Assembly: GCF_013409425.1 (NCBI RefSeq)
Contig: NZ_JACCAC010000001.1
Location: forward strand, 2,666,001 to 2,730,000
Source of the DNA: Nocardioides perillae
GTDB taxonomy: Bacteria > Actinomycetota > Actinomycetes > Propionibacteriales > Nocardioidaceae
Length of the DNA: 64,000 bases
Direction: 5' to 3'
Shown: positions 24,211 through 33,160 of the stretch, piece by piece
Position numbering within the stretch: the stretch's first letter is position 1
How the letters are laid out: every line of letters begins with the position of its first letter
The notes under the pieces: model-generated
The model's input: the letters and a program-made list of their open reading frames with translations, nothing else
What the model was told of the DNA's origin: nothing
The model's database searches: none
Position numbers and translations under genes: made by a program

Positions 24211-25539
24211 GTGACCGACCCCGAGTCGTCGCCCCCGTCGTCGCCCGCGCCGGCACCCGACGCAGCGGACGGCGCGGCACCCCGCCCGTCCCTGCGGGGC
24301 CTGCTGCGCACCGCCGGGGGCTTCGCGGTGGCGATGGCGGTCATGAACGTCGCGACCTACGCCTTCACCATCGTCGCGGCGCGACTCCTCGGCCCGGCCG
24401 AGTACGGCGCGTTCGGCTCCCTCATGGGCCTGCTGCTGGTGGTCAACGTGCTGTCGCTCGGCCTGCAGGCGACCGGCGCGAGACGCGTCGCGGCGCACCC
24501 CGGCGAGCGGGACCTGATCGAGGCCGAGGTGCTGGCCGCGACCTACCGCTCCGCGACCTGGCTCACCCTCGCCTGCCTGGTCGCGGCACCCCTGGTGGGC
24601 TGGGCCCTCGACCTCGACGACTGGTGGACCGCGCTGACCCTCGCCGCCGCGGCCTTCCCGCTCACGCTCATGGGCGGCTACGCCGGCATCCTCCAGGGTG
24701 AGCAGCGCTGGCTGCCGCTGGCCGGGGTCTACCTCGCGATGGGTCTGGGCCGCGTGGTGGTCGGGGGCGTCGTCGTGCTCGTGCTGCCGACCGCCTTCGG
24801 CGCCCTGCTCGGGGTGGCGGTGGCCGCCGTGCTGCCGGCCCTGGTGGGCGCACTGGCGCTGCGCCCGGGGATCCGGGTCCCCCGCACCGGACGCGTGGCA
24901 CGCACCGCTCCGCCCGGCCGGGCACGGGGAGCGCAGGTGCTGCGCGAGGTGGCGGGCAACTCCCACGCCCTGCTCGCCTTCTTCGCCCTCTCCGGCGCCG
25001 ACGTGGTGGCCGCCCGCATCGTGCTCGCGCCCGAGGACGCCGGGCTCTACGCCGCCGGGCTGATCCTCACGAAGGCGGTGCTGTTCCTGCCGCAGTTCGT
25101 CGTGGTCGTCGCCTTCCCGTCGATGTCGCGCGCCGACCAGCAGCAGCGGGTCTACCTGCGAGGGCTGGTCGTGGTGGCTGCGCTGGGCGCGCTCGCGACC
25201 GCCGTCACCGCGCTCCTGGAGGACCTCGCCCTCCTCTTCGTCGGGGGCGAGGACTACGCCGGGGTCGGGCCGACGCTGTGGCTCTTCGCCGCCCTCGGCA
25301 CCGTCTTCGCGATGGTCCAGCTGATGGTCTACGAGGTCGTCGCGCGCCAGCACGCCGCCTCGGTGCACGTCGTGTGGGCCGGCCTGGTGCTCGTCGCCGC
25401 GCTCGCCGGTCTCGCGGGGTCGGTCGCCGCCCTGGTGAGCGTGGCGCTGGCGGTCAACGCGGCGGTGCTGCTGGCCCTCCTCGCGACCGCACTCCGGCGC
25501 GAGCCGACGTCCGCAGCCCCACCTGGCCCCACCCCGTAG
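24211..25539 (+). CDS. Polysaccharide/lipid-linked glycan flippase (Wzx/MATE-like)
   Basis: Integral membrane protein of 442 residues with about 12 transmembrane helices and a 25-residue Pro/Ser/Asp-rich cytosolic start. The first helices carry the polysaccharide-export signature AARLLGPAEYGAFGSLMGLL at about 55-75 and ATGARRVAAHPGE. A second copy of the fold begins near 250 with LSGADVVAARIVLAPEDAGLYAAGLI, the same LGPAEYG-type turn. It probably moves a lipid-linked glycan across the membrane; the substrate is unknown and no glycosyltransferases are adjacent. GTG 24211 is preceded by TAGGGT. The next gene, a lytic transglycosylase lipoprotein, starts 10 nt after the stop, which hints at a cell-wall role. 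Confidence 0.85.
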   Translation: MTDPESSPPSSPAPAPDAADGAAPRPSLRGLLRTAGGFAVAMAVMNVATYAFTIVAARLLGPAEYGAFGSLMGLLLVVNVLSLGLQATGARRVAAHPGERDLIEAEVLAATYRSATWLTLACLVAAPLVGWALDLDDWWTALTLAAAAFPLTLMGGYAGILQGEQRWLPLAGVYLAMGLGRVVVGGVVVLVLPTAFGALLGVAVAAVLPALVGALALRPGIRVPRTGRVARTAPPGRARGAQVLREVAGNSHALLAFFALSGADVVAARIVLAPEDAGLYAAGLILTKAVLFLPQFVVVVAFPSMSRADQQQRVYLRGLVVVAALGALATAVTALLEDLALLFVGGEDYAGVGPTLWLFAALGTVFAMVQLMVYEVVARQHAASVHVVWAGLVLVAALAGLAGSVAALVSVALAVNAAVLLALLATALRREPTSAAPPGPTP

Positions 25540-25542
25540 CCT
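25537..25542 (+). promoter_or_regulatory. -10 box overlapping the flippase stop codon
   Basis: TAGCCT, 7 nt before GTG 25550. Its TAG is also the flippase stop codon. Confidence 0.4.
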
Positions 25543-25549
25543 CGACCGG

Positions 25550-26572
25550 GTGCTCCCCGACGCCTCGCGGCGACCGGCTGCGCCCACCCCGCTCGTCGGC
25601 CGCGTCCCCGCCATCCTCCTCGCCCTCGTCGTCCTCCTGGCGCTGACCGCGTGCGGCACCCCGGGTGCCGCCCCGACCACCGGCCCGTCCTCGGGCGCCC
25701 CCGGCGTCTCGCCCTCGGGCACCCCCGGGGCCGGATCGGCCGGTGTCGAGCCGGCGGCGCCGGGCGGCCTGCACCCGGTGCTCGCCGCCGCCCTCCAGGA
25801 CGGGCCCCGCCCGCCGCGCGGACCGGCGGAGGCCGCCACCCAGCTGCGCGTGACCACCGACGCGGTCTCCGACCTCGCGACCCCGCGCCGCGTGCTGGCG
25901 GCCGCCGCCCACCAGCAGCAGGTCACCTACCGCACCCTCGGGCGCAGGCCGGGCTGGGACGCGCGGGTCCGCGCCGCGCTCCCCCGCCGCCTGCACGCCG
26001 AGGTGGCCGACAACGTCGCCTCCCGACGCGAGTTCGCCGCCCTGCAGGGCGACTACCGCAGCGACGAGCTGCCCGCGTGGCGCATCGTCCGCCCCGAGCC
26101 GCCGGCCCGCCTCCTCGGCCACTACCGCGCCGCCGAGCGACGCTTCGGCGTCGGGTGGGAGCACCTGGCGGCGATCAACCTGGTCGAGACCGCGATGGGG
26201 CGCATCGTGGGCTACTCCGTCGCGGGCGCCCGCGGCCCGATGCAGTTCATCCCCGAGACCTGGGCGCGCTACGGCCGCGGCGACGTCGACGACCCGCGCG
26301 ACGCGATCACGGCCGCCGCGCGCTACCTGCGCGCCCGCGGCTACACCGAGCCCGGAGGCGTGGCCGGGGCCCTCTACGCCTACAACAACTCCACGCGCTA
26401 CGTCCGCGGTGTCGACCGCCTCGCGCGGGTCCTGCAGCGCAACCCGCGGGCCTACCGCGGCTACTGGCACTGGCAGGTCTACTACGTCAGCACCGCGGGT
26501 GACGTCCTGCTGCCCGAGGGGTACGCCGAGCGGCGGCCGCTGCCCGTCGAGGAGTTCCTCGCGCGGGGCTGA
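25550..26572 (+). CDS. Lytic transglycosylase lipoprotein (SLT domain)
   Basis: Peptidoglycan-cleaving lipoprotein of 340 residues. The signal peptide ends in lipobox LTAC (Cys about 36), followed by a Pro/Gly/Ser tether to about 70. Residues 95-170 form a helical domain. The SLT domain runs from about 205: WEHLAAINLVETAMGRI with the catalytic Glu (E-T rather than the common E-S), GARGPMQFIPETWARYG, DPRDAITAAARYLRARGY and ALYAYNNSTRYVRGV. The C-terminus (WHWQVYYVSTAGDVLLPEGY) is common in actinobacterial relatives. Anchoring would depend on Lgt. It is near-contiguous with the flippase gene and convergent with polA. Confidence 0.9.
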   Translation: MLPDASRRPAAPTPLVGRVPAILLALVVLLALTACGTPGAAPTTGPSSGAPGVSPSGTPGAGSAGVEPAAPGGLHPVLAAALQDGPRPPRGPAEAATQLRVTTDAVSDLATPRRVLAAAAHQQQVTYRTLGRRPGWDARVRAALPRRLHAEVADNVASRREFAALQGDYRSDELPAWRIVRPEPPARLLGHYRAAERRFGVGWEHLAAINLVETAMGRIVGYSVAGARGPMQFIPETWARYGRGDVDDPRDAITAAARYLRARGYTEPGGVAGALYAYNNSTRYVRGVDRLARVLQRNPRAYRGYWHWQVYYVSTAGDVLLPEGYAERRPLPVEEFLARG

Positions 26573-26585
26573 GCCCGGCCGTCGC

Positions 26586-26604
26586 CGCCGGCTCGTCGCC
26601 GGCG
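26586..26604. terminator. Short hairpin between convergent genes
   Basis: CGCCGGC (26586-26592) pairs with GCCGGCG (26598-26604) around TCGTC. It lies in the 39-nt gap between the transglycosylase and polA stops. It is a weak candidate. Confidence 0.3.
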
Positions 26605-26611
26605 CCCGGGG

Positions 26612-29320
26612 TCAGTGCGCTGCGTCGTGCCAGCTGCGACCGGTGCCCACCGAGACGTCGAGGGGCACGGCGAGCTCGGCCGCCCCGCCCATCTGCTCGC
26701 GCACCAGCTGCTCGAGCCGGTCGCGCTCGCCGGTGGCGACCTCGAAGACGAGCTCGTCGTGCACCTGCAGCAGCATCCGCGAGGCGAGGCCGGCGTCGCG
26801 CAGCGCCTCCTCGGTGCGCAGCATCGCCACCTTGATGAGGTCGGCAGCCGAGCCCTGGATGGGGGCGTTGAGCGCCATCCGCTCCGCCATCTCGCGGCGC
26901 TGTCGGTTGTCGCTGGAGAGGTCGGGCAGGTAGCGGCGACGACCGAGGATGGTCTCGGTGAACCCGGAGCGGCGCGCCTCGTCGACGATCCCGCCGAGGT
27001 AGTCGCGCACGCCGCCGAACGTCTCGAAGTACTCGTCCATCAGCCCGCGCGCCTCGGAGCTGTCGATGCGCAGCTGCTGGGACAGGCCGTAGGCGGACAG
27101 GCCGTAGGCCAGGCCGTAGTTCATCGCCTTGATCTTGGCGCGCTCCTCGGTGCCCACCTCCTCCGCCGGCACCGAGAAGACCCGGGCGGCGGTGATCGAG
27201 TGGAAGTCCTGGCCGGAGCGGAAGGCCTCGACGAGGCCCGCGTCCTCGGAGAGGTGCGCCATGATGCGCATCTCGATCTGGCTGTAGTCGGCCGTCATGA
27301 GGCACTCGCCACCGGGGCCGACGACGAAGGCCTCGCGGATGCGCCGCCCCTCCTCGGTGCGCACCGGGATGTTCTGCAGGTTGGGGTCGGTGCTCGAGAG
27401 CCGCCCGGTCGCCGCGATCATCTGGTTGAAGGTCGTGTGGATGCGGCCGTCGGGCTGCACCGTCTTGAGCAGGCCCTCGACGGTCTGGCGCAGCCGGCTC
27501 ACGTCGCGGTGGCGCAGCAGCGCCACGAGGAACGGGTGCTCGGTCTTCTCGTAGAGCGCCTGCAGCGCGTCGGCGTCGGTGGTGTAACCGGTCTTGGTGC
27601 GCTTGGTCTTCGGCATGTCGAGCTCGTCGAAGAGCACGACCTGCAGCTGCTTGGGCGAGCCGAGGTTGATCTCCTTGCCGATGACGCCGAACGCCTCCTC
27701 GGCCGCCTGCCGCACCCCCGCGGCGAACTCCTGCTCCAGCGCCTCGAGCCGGTCGAGGTCGACGGCGATGCCGACCTGCTCCATCGCGGCGAGGCTGCGC
27801 ACGAGCGGCAGCTCCACCTCGGCGAGCAGGGCGGTGCCGCCGTGCTCCTCGACCGCCGCGTCGAGCGCCTCGGCCAGGTCGAGCACGGCCCGGGCGTGCA
27901 GCATCGCGGTGTCGGAGGCGGTCTCGTCGCCGAGGGTGTCGAAGGCCAGCTGCTCGCCGTCGCCGGTCTCCTGCCGCAGCTCGCGCTTGAGGTAGCGCAC
28001 GGTGAGGTCGGCCAGGTCGTAGGAGCGCTGGTCGGGGCGCACGAGGTAGGCCGCGAGCGCGGTGTCGCTCACCAGTCCGTCGAGCGGCCACCCGCGGGCG
28101 GCGAGGGCCAGCATCGGGCCCTTCGCGTCGTGCAGGACCTTGGCGACGCCGGGGTCGGCGAACCAGTCGGCCAGGGCGGCGTCGTCGTCGGGGTCGACCT
28201 CGGCCGCGTCGACCCACGCCGCGCAGCCGTCGGCGGCCGCGAGCGCGACCGAGGTGACCTCGCCCGTGCCGGCACGCCAGGCGCCGCGCACCGCGACGCC
28301 GACGCGCTGGCCCGCGGTGCGCGCGTGCTCGTCGAGCCAGGCGCGCACCGTGCCGGCGGCCAGCCGCGTGGTGTCGAGCTCGAAGCCGGCGTCGTCGAGC
28401 TCCTCGACCGACTCGAGGGTCTCGAAGAGGCGGTCGCGCAGCACCCGGAACTCCAGGCCGTCGAAGAGCGTGTGCACCTCCTGGCGGTCCCACGGGCGGC
28501 GCGCGAGGTCGCTCGGCTCGACCGGCAGCACCAGGTCGCGCACCAGGGCGTTGAGCCGGCGGTTGCGGATGACGTCGCCGAGGTGGGCGCGCAGGTTGTC
28601 GCCCGCCTTGCCCTTGACCTCGTCGGCGCGGGCCACGACGTTGTCGAGGCCGTCGTAGGTGGAGATCCACTTGGCCGCGGTCTTCGGGCCGACGCCGGGC
28701 ACGCCGGGCAGGTTGTCGGAGTCCTCCCCCACCAGCGCGGCGAGCTCGGGGTAGCGGTGGGGCGGCAGCCCGTAGCGCTCCTCGACCGCCGCCGGGGTCA
28801 TGCGCGCCAGCTCGCTGACCCCCCGCATGGGGTAGAGCACGGTGGAGTCGTCGGTGACCAGCTGCAGCGAGTCGCGGTCGCCGGTGAGGATGAGCACCTC
28901 GAAGCCCTGGGCCAGCGCCTGCGTCGTCAGGGTCGCGATCAGGTCGTCGGCCTCGTAGCCCTCCAGCTGCAGGTGCGGGATGCGCAGCGCGTCGAGCACC
29001 TCCTGGATCAGCGGCAGCTGGCTCGAGAACTCGTCGGGCGTCTTGTTGCGCTTGGCCTTGTAGTCCGGGTACTCGGCGAGGCGGAAGGTCTGGCGCGACT
29101 TGTCGAAGGCGACCGCGAGGTGGGTCGGCTCCTCGTCGCGCAGCACGTTGATCAGCATCGAGGTGAAGCCGTAGACGGCGTTGGTGTGCTGGCCGGTGGT
29201 CGTCGAGAAGTTCTCCACCGGCAGCGCGAAGAACGCGCGGTAGGCCAGGGAGTGGCCGTCGAGCAGCAGCAGCCGCGGACGGGGCTCGGACGGGGCGCTG
29301 GGGGTCACCGGCTCAGGCAC
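26612..29320 (-). CDS. polA: DNA polymerase I
   Basis: Replicative repair polymerase of 902 residues that fills gaps and removes RNA primers. Residues 15-310 are the 5'-3' exonuclease: LLLDGHSLAYRAFFALP, AVAFDKSRQTFR, LEGYEADDLIATL, LTGDRDSLQLV and the HhH GVPGVGPKTAAKW. Residues 335-520 correspond to the 3'-5' exonuclease fold but lack the catalytic D-x-E (VGVAVRGAW instead), so proofreading is not expected, as in other actinobacteria. The polymerase domain has motif A DYSQIEMRIMAHLS, the O-helix region ARVFSVPAEEVGTEERAKIKAMNYGLAYG and motif C QVHDELVFEV. GTG 29320 follows TAGAGT by 6 nt. Confidence 0.97.
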   Translation of the reverse strand: MPEPVTPSAPSEPRPRLLLLDGHSLAYRAFFALPVENFSTTTGQHTNAVYGFTSMLINVLRDEEPTHLAVAFDKSRQTFRLAEYPDYKAKRNKTPDEFSSQLPLIQEVLDALRIPHLQLEGYEADDLIATLTTQALAQGFEVLILTGDRDSLQLVTDDSTVLYPMRGVSELARMTPAAVEERYGLPPHRYPELAALVGEDSDNLPGVPGVGPKTAAKWISTYDGLDNVVARADEVKGKAGDNLRAHLGDVIRNRRLNALVRDLVLPVEPSDLARRPWDRQEVHTLFDGLEFRVLRDRLFETLESVEELDDAGFELDTTRLAAGTVRAWLDEHARTAGQRVGVAVRGAWRAGTGEVTSVALAAADGCAAWVDAAEVDPDDDAALADWFADPGVAKVLHDAKGPMLALAARGWPLDGLVSDTALAAYLVRPDQRSYDLADLTVRYLKRELRQETGDGEQLAFDTLGDETASDTAMLHARAVLDLAEALDAAVEEHGGTALLAEVELPLVRSLAAMEQVGIAVDLDRLEALEQEFAAGVRQAAEEAFGVIGKEINLGSPKQLQVVLFDELDMPKTKRTKTGYTTDADALQALYEKTEHPFLVALLRHRDVSRLRQTVEGLLKTVQPDGRIHTTFNQMIAATGRLSSTDPNLQNIPVRTEEGRRIREAFVVGPGGECLMTADYSQIEMRIMAHLSEDAGLVEAFRSGQDFHSITAARVFSVPAEEVGTEERAKIKAMNYGLAYGLSAYGLSQQLRIDSSEARGLMDEYFETFGGVRDYLGGIVDEARRSGFTETILGRRRYLPDLSSDNRQRREMAERMALNAPIQGSAADLIKVAMLRTEEALRDAGLASRMLLQVHDELVFEVATGERDRLEQLVREQMGGAAELAVPLDVSVGTGRSWHDAAH

Positions 29321-29326
29321 CCGGCG

Positions 29327-29332
29327 ACTCTA
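29327..29332 (-). promoter_or_regulatory. -10 box, leaderless start of polA
   Basis: TAGAGT on the minus strand, 6 nt before GTG 29320. Confidence 0.5.
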
Positions 29333-29376
29333 GCCCGCGGCGGCGACACCCCCGCCCGGCGCCGGGGCCGGTCCGG

Positions 29377-29382
29377 CAAGAT
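29377..29382 (+). promoter_or_regulatory. -10-like box before the thioesterase gene
   Basis: CAAGAT, 6 nt before GTG 29389, facing away from the polA box 44 nt away. Confidence 0.35.
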
Positions 29383-29388
29383 GGCCGC

Positions 29389-29853
29389 GTGAGCGACGCG
29401 AGCGAGCAGCAGACCACCCCGGACGGGGCCACCTCGGCAGCCACGGACGGCACCGACCCGCTGACGCGGATGCGCGCGCAGATGGGCGCGCTCAACGAAC
29501 GGATGGGCATCGAGCTGCTCGAGGTGGAGCCCGGCCGCGTCGTCGGGCGGATGCCGGTCGAGGGCAACACCCAGCCCTACGGCCTGCTGCACGGCGGTGC
29601 GTCGGTGGTGCTGGCCGAGACGCTGGGGTCGGTGGGCTCCGCGCTCCACGCGCACCCCGACCGCCTCGCGGTCGGCGTCGACATCAACGCCACCCACCAC
29701 CGCTCCGCACGCAGCGGCTGGGTGACCGGCACCGCCACCGCCCTCCACCTCGGCCGCACGGCGGCGAGCTGGGAGGTCGTCCTGACCGACGAGGACGGCC
29801 GGCGCCTGTGCACCTCGCGCATCACCTGCGCGCTGGTGCCGGCCACCCGCTAG
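29389..29853 (+). CDS. Hotdog-fold thioesterase (PaaI/MenI-like)
   Basis: Small acyl-CoA thioesterase-like protein of 154 residues. A 25-residue disordered N-terminus precedes the hotdog domain. The central helix region reads NTQPYGLLHGGASVVLAETLGSVGS at about 63-87; the H-G-G with following Glu is the usual catalytic neighbourhood of PaaI/MenI/YbdB enzymes. VGVDINATHHRSARSGWVTGTAT is the standard following strand pair. Natural substrate is not determinable; homologues hydrolyse phenylacetyl-, DHNA- or benzoyl-CoA. GTG 29389 is preceded by CAAGAT. It is divergent from polA. Three copies of a CCGACTC(AGG) repeat follow the stop. Confidence 0.87.
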   Translation: MSDASEQQTTPDGATSAATDGTDPLTRMRAQMGALNERMGIELLEVEPGRVVGRMPVEGNTQPYGLLHGGASVVLAETLGSVGSALHAHPDRLAVGVDINATHHRSARSGWVTGTATALHLGRTAASWEVVLTDEDGRRLCTSRITCALVPATR

Positions 29854-29875
29854 CGCCGAGCCGACTCAGGCCGAC

Positions 29876-30451
29876 TCAGGCCGACTCGCGGCGCACGGCG
29901 CGCCGCGCGGCCAGCACCTGGCCGAGCTGGCGGGTCTGGCCGGGCTGGCGCAGGGGCGCGCGCTGGGCACCCGTGCGCGCGCGCACGACGGCCGTCGGGG
30001 CCACCCGGAGCGTGGCGAGCGGGCCGAAACCGAGGCGCGCCATGAAGCGGTTGGCCTCGCGCGAGCCGCTCGACGAGGCCGTCATGACGTGCGCCACGCC
30101 CCGCTCCTCCGCGAAGGCCGCGGCCGCCTCCACCAGCGCCTTCCCGACACCCTTGCGGCGGTAGGCCGGGTGCACGTGGGGCGAGAGGCTCTGCACGACC
30201 GGCTCGAGGTTGAGCGGGGTGAGCGTCGCCAGCCGCAGCAGGACCGCGCCGGCCCGCTGCCCGTCGTACTCGGCGAGGATCAGCCGCTCGTCGGGCGAGG
30301 CCGCCGCCCGGGCGGCCAGGCTCACCACGTCGCCGGCGCGGTCCTCGGCGTCGCAGCGGCGCATGACCTCGGCCCAGACCTCGGTCAGGAAGCCGACGTC
30401 CTCGGAGTCGTCGGGTCGCGCCTCACGCAAGGTGACCGAGGGCCGGGTCAT
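29876..30451 (-). CDS. GNAT-family N-acetyltransferase
   Basis: Acetyl-CoA-dependent acetyltransferase of 191 residues. Its opening VTLREARPDDSEDVGFLTEVW is the typical first strand and helix. The acetyl-CoA loop HPAYRRKGVGKALVEAAAAFAEE (R/Q-x2-G-x-G/A) is near 105-127, followed by MTASSSGSREANRFMARLGFGPL. The C-terminal 35 residues are Arg-rich (RAVRRESA) and unusual in being basic. The acceptor molecule is unknown. ATG 30451 is chosen because GGAGG lies 7 nt upstream. It is convergent with the thioesterase gene, only 22 nt between stops. Confidence 0.87.
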   Translation of the reverse strand: MTRPSVTLREARPDDSEDVGFLTEVWAEVMRRCDAEDRAGDVVSLAARAAASPDERLILAEYDGQRAGAVLLRLATLTPLNLEPVVQSLSPHVHPAYRRKGVGKALVEAAAAFAEERGVAHVMTASSSGSREANRFMARLGFGPLATLRVAPTAVVRARTGAQRAPLRQPGQTRQLGQVLAARRAVRRESA

Positions 30452-30663
30452 GCAGTCGCCTCCGCAGGGGGTCGTGCCGGCCGCGGCCGGCACGTGTCAG
30501 GGGTGTGCCGTGAAGGGGTGTCGCAGGGGCGCCCGAGGGGGGTCGGGCGGGGGCGGCGCCGAGGGCCCGAGGTGCGGCGCCGCCGGCTGAGACTACGCTC
30601 TCCGGCGCCCGCCCGCGAGGGGTGGCAGGAGTCCGGCCGCCCGCGGCCGCGGGAGGAGCGCCG

Positions 30664-31413
30664 GTGGTCCCCGGTCTGGGCACGGCCGTCAACGCCCTCG
30701 CGGTGCTCCTCGGCACCCTGGTCGGCACGCTGCTCGGCCACCGGCTGCCCGAGCGCACCCGCGACGCCGTCACCGACGGCCTCGGCCTCGTGACCCTGCT
30801 CATCGCGGCCGGCAGCGCCGTCGCGGTCGGTGACGACGTCCTCGAGGCGTACGTCGGGAGCAGCGCGCCGACCCTCGTCGTGCTCGGGTCGGTCCTGCTG
30901 GGCGGCATCGCCGGGTCGCTGCTGCACCTCGAGCGGCGCGTCGAGGACCTCGGCGGCGCGCTGCAAGCGCGGCTGTCGCGCGGCGACGCCGGCGGACCCG
31001 AGCGGCAGCGCTTCGTCGAGGGCTTCGTGGTGGCCTCGCTGGTCTTCTGCACCGGGCCGCTCACCATCCTGGGCAGCCTGGAGGACGGCCTGGGCCGCGG
31101 CGCCGAGCAGCTCTACCTCAAGTCGGCGCTGGACGGCTTCGCCGCGATCGCCTTCGCGGCCTCCTTCGGCTGGGGCGTCGGCGCGAGCGTCGTGACGATC
31201 CTGGTCGTGCAGGGCGGGCTCACGCTGGTCGGGGTGGGCCTCGGCGACGTGCTGCCCGAGGCCCACCTCGCCGCGGTGACGGCCGTCGGCGGGCTGCTGC
31301 TCGTCGGCGTCGCGCTCCGACTCCTGCGCATCCGCGAGGTGCCGGTCGCCGACCTGCTGCCGGCGCTGCTCGTGGCCCCGGTGCTGGTCGAGCTGGCAGC
31401 CGCGCTCGCCTGA
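30664..31413 (+). CDS. DUF554 family membrane protein
   Basis: Integral membrane protein of 249 residues with about seven transmembrane helices. It begins with the family's signature start GLGTAVNALAVLLGTLVGTLLG. FVEGFVVASLVFCTGPLTILGSLEDGL near 115-141 is the most conserved family segment, and LKSALDGFAAIAFAASFGWGV follows. Function is unknown; the family (YdfK-like) is often described as a possible transporter or transport regulator. GTG 30664 has GGAGGAG 6 nt upstream, a strong Shine-Dalgarno, in contrast to the many leaderless neighbours. It is the last gene before the liv region; a small hairpin follows. Confidence 0.88.
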   Translation: MVPGLGTAVNALAVLLGTLVGTLLGHRLPERTRDAVTDGLGLVTLLIAAGSAVAVGDDVLEAYVGSSAPTLVVLGSVLLGGIAGSLLHLERRVEDLGGALQARLSRGDAGGPERQRFVEGFVVASLVFCTGPLTILGSLEDGLGRGAEQLYLKSALDGFAAIAFAASFGWGVGASVVTILVVQGGLTLVGVGLGDVLPEAHLAAVTAVGGLLLVGVALRLLRIREVPVADLLPALLVAPVLVELAAALA

Positions 31414-31423
31414 GCCGCCGCAG

Positions 31424-31441
31424 CCCCGGGACTCCCCGGGG
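31424..31441 (+). terminator. Hairpin after the DUF554 gene
   Basis: CCCCGGG (31424-31430) pairs with CCCGGGG (31435-31441) around ACTC, 11 nt past the stop codon. Confidence 0.45.
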
Positions 31442-31542
31442 TCCGCCGGAGGTCCCGACCTCGCAGGACACGCTGCGCGGTCGTTGACGTAACGGTTCGG
31501 CAACGACATGGTGCGGGCAGCGCTGCGGGTGTCGATCGGTCC

Positions 31543-31548
31543 TACGGT
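31543..31548 (+). promoter_or_regulatory. Probable -10 box of the binding-protein gene
   Basis: TACGGT about 76 nt before the GTG start, giving a leader of roughly 70 nt that contains the GAAAGG ribosome-binding site at 31609-31614. No clear -35 hexamer is seen. Confidence 0.35.
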
Positions 31549-31624
31549 GATCCGCACCACAGCCACGGCCCTCCGGGGGGTCGGGGCCGCGGCGAAGTCA
31601 CCCACACCCCGAAAGGTCCACCCT

Positions 31625-32983
31625 GTGAACCGAACCAGCACCGCTTCCTGGCTGAAGGTGATGGCCGGCACCGCCGCCCTCACGCTCAGCCTGGCCGCCT
31701 GCGGCAGCTCCGACTCCGACAACGAGGCCGCGGACGAGCCGAGCGAGGGCTCCTCGGAGTCCGCGCCCGCTGCCGACGAGACCTTCACCAACGACGTCTG
31801 CACCCAGGCGCAGACCAGCGCCGACACGCTGCGCGTGGGCGGCATCCTGCCGCTGACCGGCAACCTGGCCTTCCTCGGCCCGCCGGAGATCGCCGGTGTC
31901 GGCCTCGCCGTGTCCGACATCAACGCTGCGGGCGGCGTCGGCGGCGCCGACGCGTGCCACGACATCCGCGACTCGGGTGACGCGACCGACGCCTCGGTCG
32001 GCAACGCCTCGGCAGCGCAGCTCGTGCAGAGCCAGCCCTCCGCGGTCATCGGTGCGGCCTCGTCGTCGGTGACGCTCAACGTCGTCGACACCTTCGCCGA
32101 CAACCAGATCGTCCAGATCTCGCCCGCCAACACCGCGGTCGACCTGAGCGGCTACAGCGACTTCTACTTCCGCACCGCCCCGCCGGACGGCATCCAGGGC
32201 AACGCCCTCGGCACGCTGATCTCCTCCGACGGCTTCCAGAACGTCGCCTTCCTCGTCTTCAACGACGCCTACGGCACCGGTCTGCGCAACGCGGTCCAGG
32301 AGACCATCGAGGCCGCCGGCGGCACCGTGACCTACGGCGGCCAGGGCGAGGGCGAGGAGTTCCCGCCCGGACAGACGTCGTTCTCCGCCGAGGTGACCGC
32401 CGCGCTCAACACCAACCCCGACGCCATCGTCGTCCTCGCCTTCGACGAGACCAAGGCCATCGTGCCCGAGCTCGCCGCCCAGGGCTGGGACATGTCGAAG
32501 GTCTACCTCTCCGACGGCAACACGGCCGACTACAGCGCCGACTTCGAGCCCGGCACCCTCGAGGGCGCCAAGGGCACCATCCCCGGCGCCGACGCCTCCG
32601 ACGAGTTCAAGGCCCGCCTGAACGCGTGGTACGAGTCGGCCGAGGGCGAGGGCCTGTCGGACTACGCCTACGCGGCGGAGTCCTACGACGCGACCATCCT
32701 CGCCGCCCTCGCGGCGGTCAAGGGCGGCGCGACCGACCCGGTCACGATCCAGGAGAACTTCGCGGCCGTCTCCGGCGCCACCGACGGCGAGGAGTGCACC
32801 TCCTTCGAGGCCTGCGTCACCCTCCTCGAGGACGGCTCGGAGATCCGCTACACCGGCCCGTCCGGCATCGGCCCGATCAACGACCTGAACGACCCCTCCT
32901 CCGCGTTCGTCGGCATCTACCAGTTCAACGCCGAGAACAAGAACGAGCTGGTCGCCACGGTCGAGGGCTCCAGCGAGCAGTGA
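31625..32983 (+). CDS. ABC transporter substrate-binding lipoprotein (branched-chain amino acid type)
   Basis: Periplasmic-binding-protein-like lipoprotein of 452 residues. The signal peptide ends at lipobox SLAAC (Cys about 27), followed by an acidic Ser/Glu tether to about 55. The two-lobed Leu/Ile/Val-binding (peripla_BP_6) fold follows: TLRVGGILPLTGNLAFLGPPEIAGVGLAV near 63-91, VIGAASSSVTLNV, NVAFLVFNDAYGTG and YAYAAESYDATILAALA near 350. Four Cys residues at 96-97, 114-115 and 385-395 could form disulfides. The ligand is unknown. GTG 31625 follows GAAAGG by about 10 nt. It probably feeds the LivHMGF system encoded on the opposite strand, with which it is convergent. Confidence 0.9.
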   Translation: MNRTSTASWLKVMAGTAALTLSLAACGSSDSDNEAADEPSEGSSESAPAADETFTNDVCTQAQTSADTLRVGGILPLTGNLAFLGPPEIAGVGLAVSDINAAGGVGGADACHDIRDSGDATDASVGNASAAQLVQSQPSAVIGAASSSVTLNVVDTFADNQIVQISPANTAVDLSGYSDFYFRTAPPDGIQGNALGTLISSDGFQNVAFLVFNDAYGTGLRNAVQETIEAAGGTVTYGGQGEGEEFPPGQTSFSAEVTAALNTNPDAIVVLAFDETKAIVPELAAQGWDMSKVYLSDGNTADYSADFEPGTLEGAKGTIPGADASDEFKARLNAWYESAEGEGLSDYAYAAESYDATILAALAAVKGGATDPVTIQENFAAVSGATDGEECTSFEACVTLLEDGSEIRYTGPSGIGPINDLNDPSSAFVGIYQFNAENKNELVATVEGSSEQ

Positions 32984-33030
32984 GCCGCTGACGCTCCACC
33001 CGGCACGACCTGCACCACCCAGCACCACCC

Positions 33031-33065
33031 GGAGGCCCCGGACCCGCTCAGGGTCCGGGGCCTCC
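33031..33065 (+). terminator. Terminator of the binding-protein gene, perfect 15-bp stem
   Basis: GGAGGCCCCGGACCC (33031-33045) pairs exactly with 33051-33065 around GCTCA, 48 nt beyond the stop. Confidence 0.75.
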
Positions 33066-33103
33066 GTCGTGCGCCCTGCGTGCGCCGCGTCGCGCGCCCG
33101 GTC

Positions 33104-33138
33104 GTGCCCGCCGGTCGTGCGCGGCGACCGGCGGGCAC
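33104..33138. repeat. Central inverted repeat between two terminators
   Basis: GTGCCCGCCGGTCG (33104-33117) pairs exactly with 33125-33138 around a 7-nt loop. It lies between the two other hairpins and belongs to neither gene end in an obvious way. Confidence 0.6.
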
Positions 33139-33160
33139 GGCGCCCTGCGGGCGCGCAAGA

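Noticed and set aside
24061..25926. Minus-strand extension of the small membrane protein across the flippase gene
   Set aside because: The frame is open but the protein reads as repeats of His/Gly/Glu/Arg; the ATG at 24060 with a Shine-Dalgarno and hydrophobic helices directly after it is the natural start.
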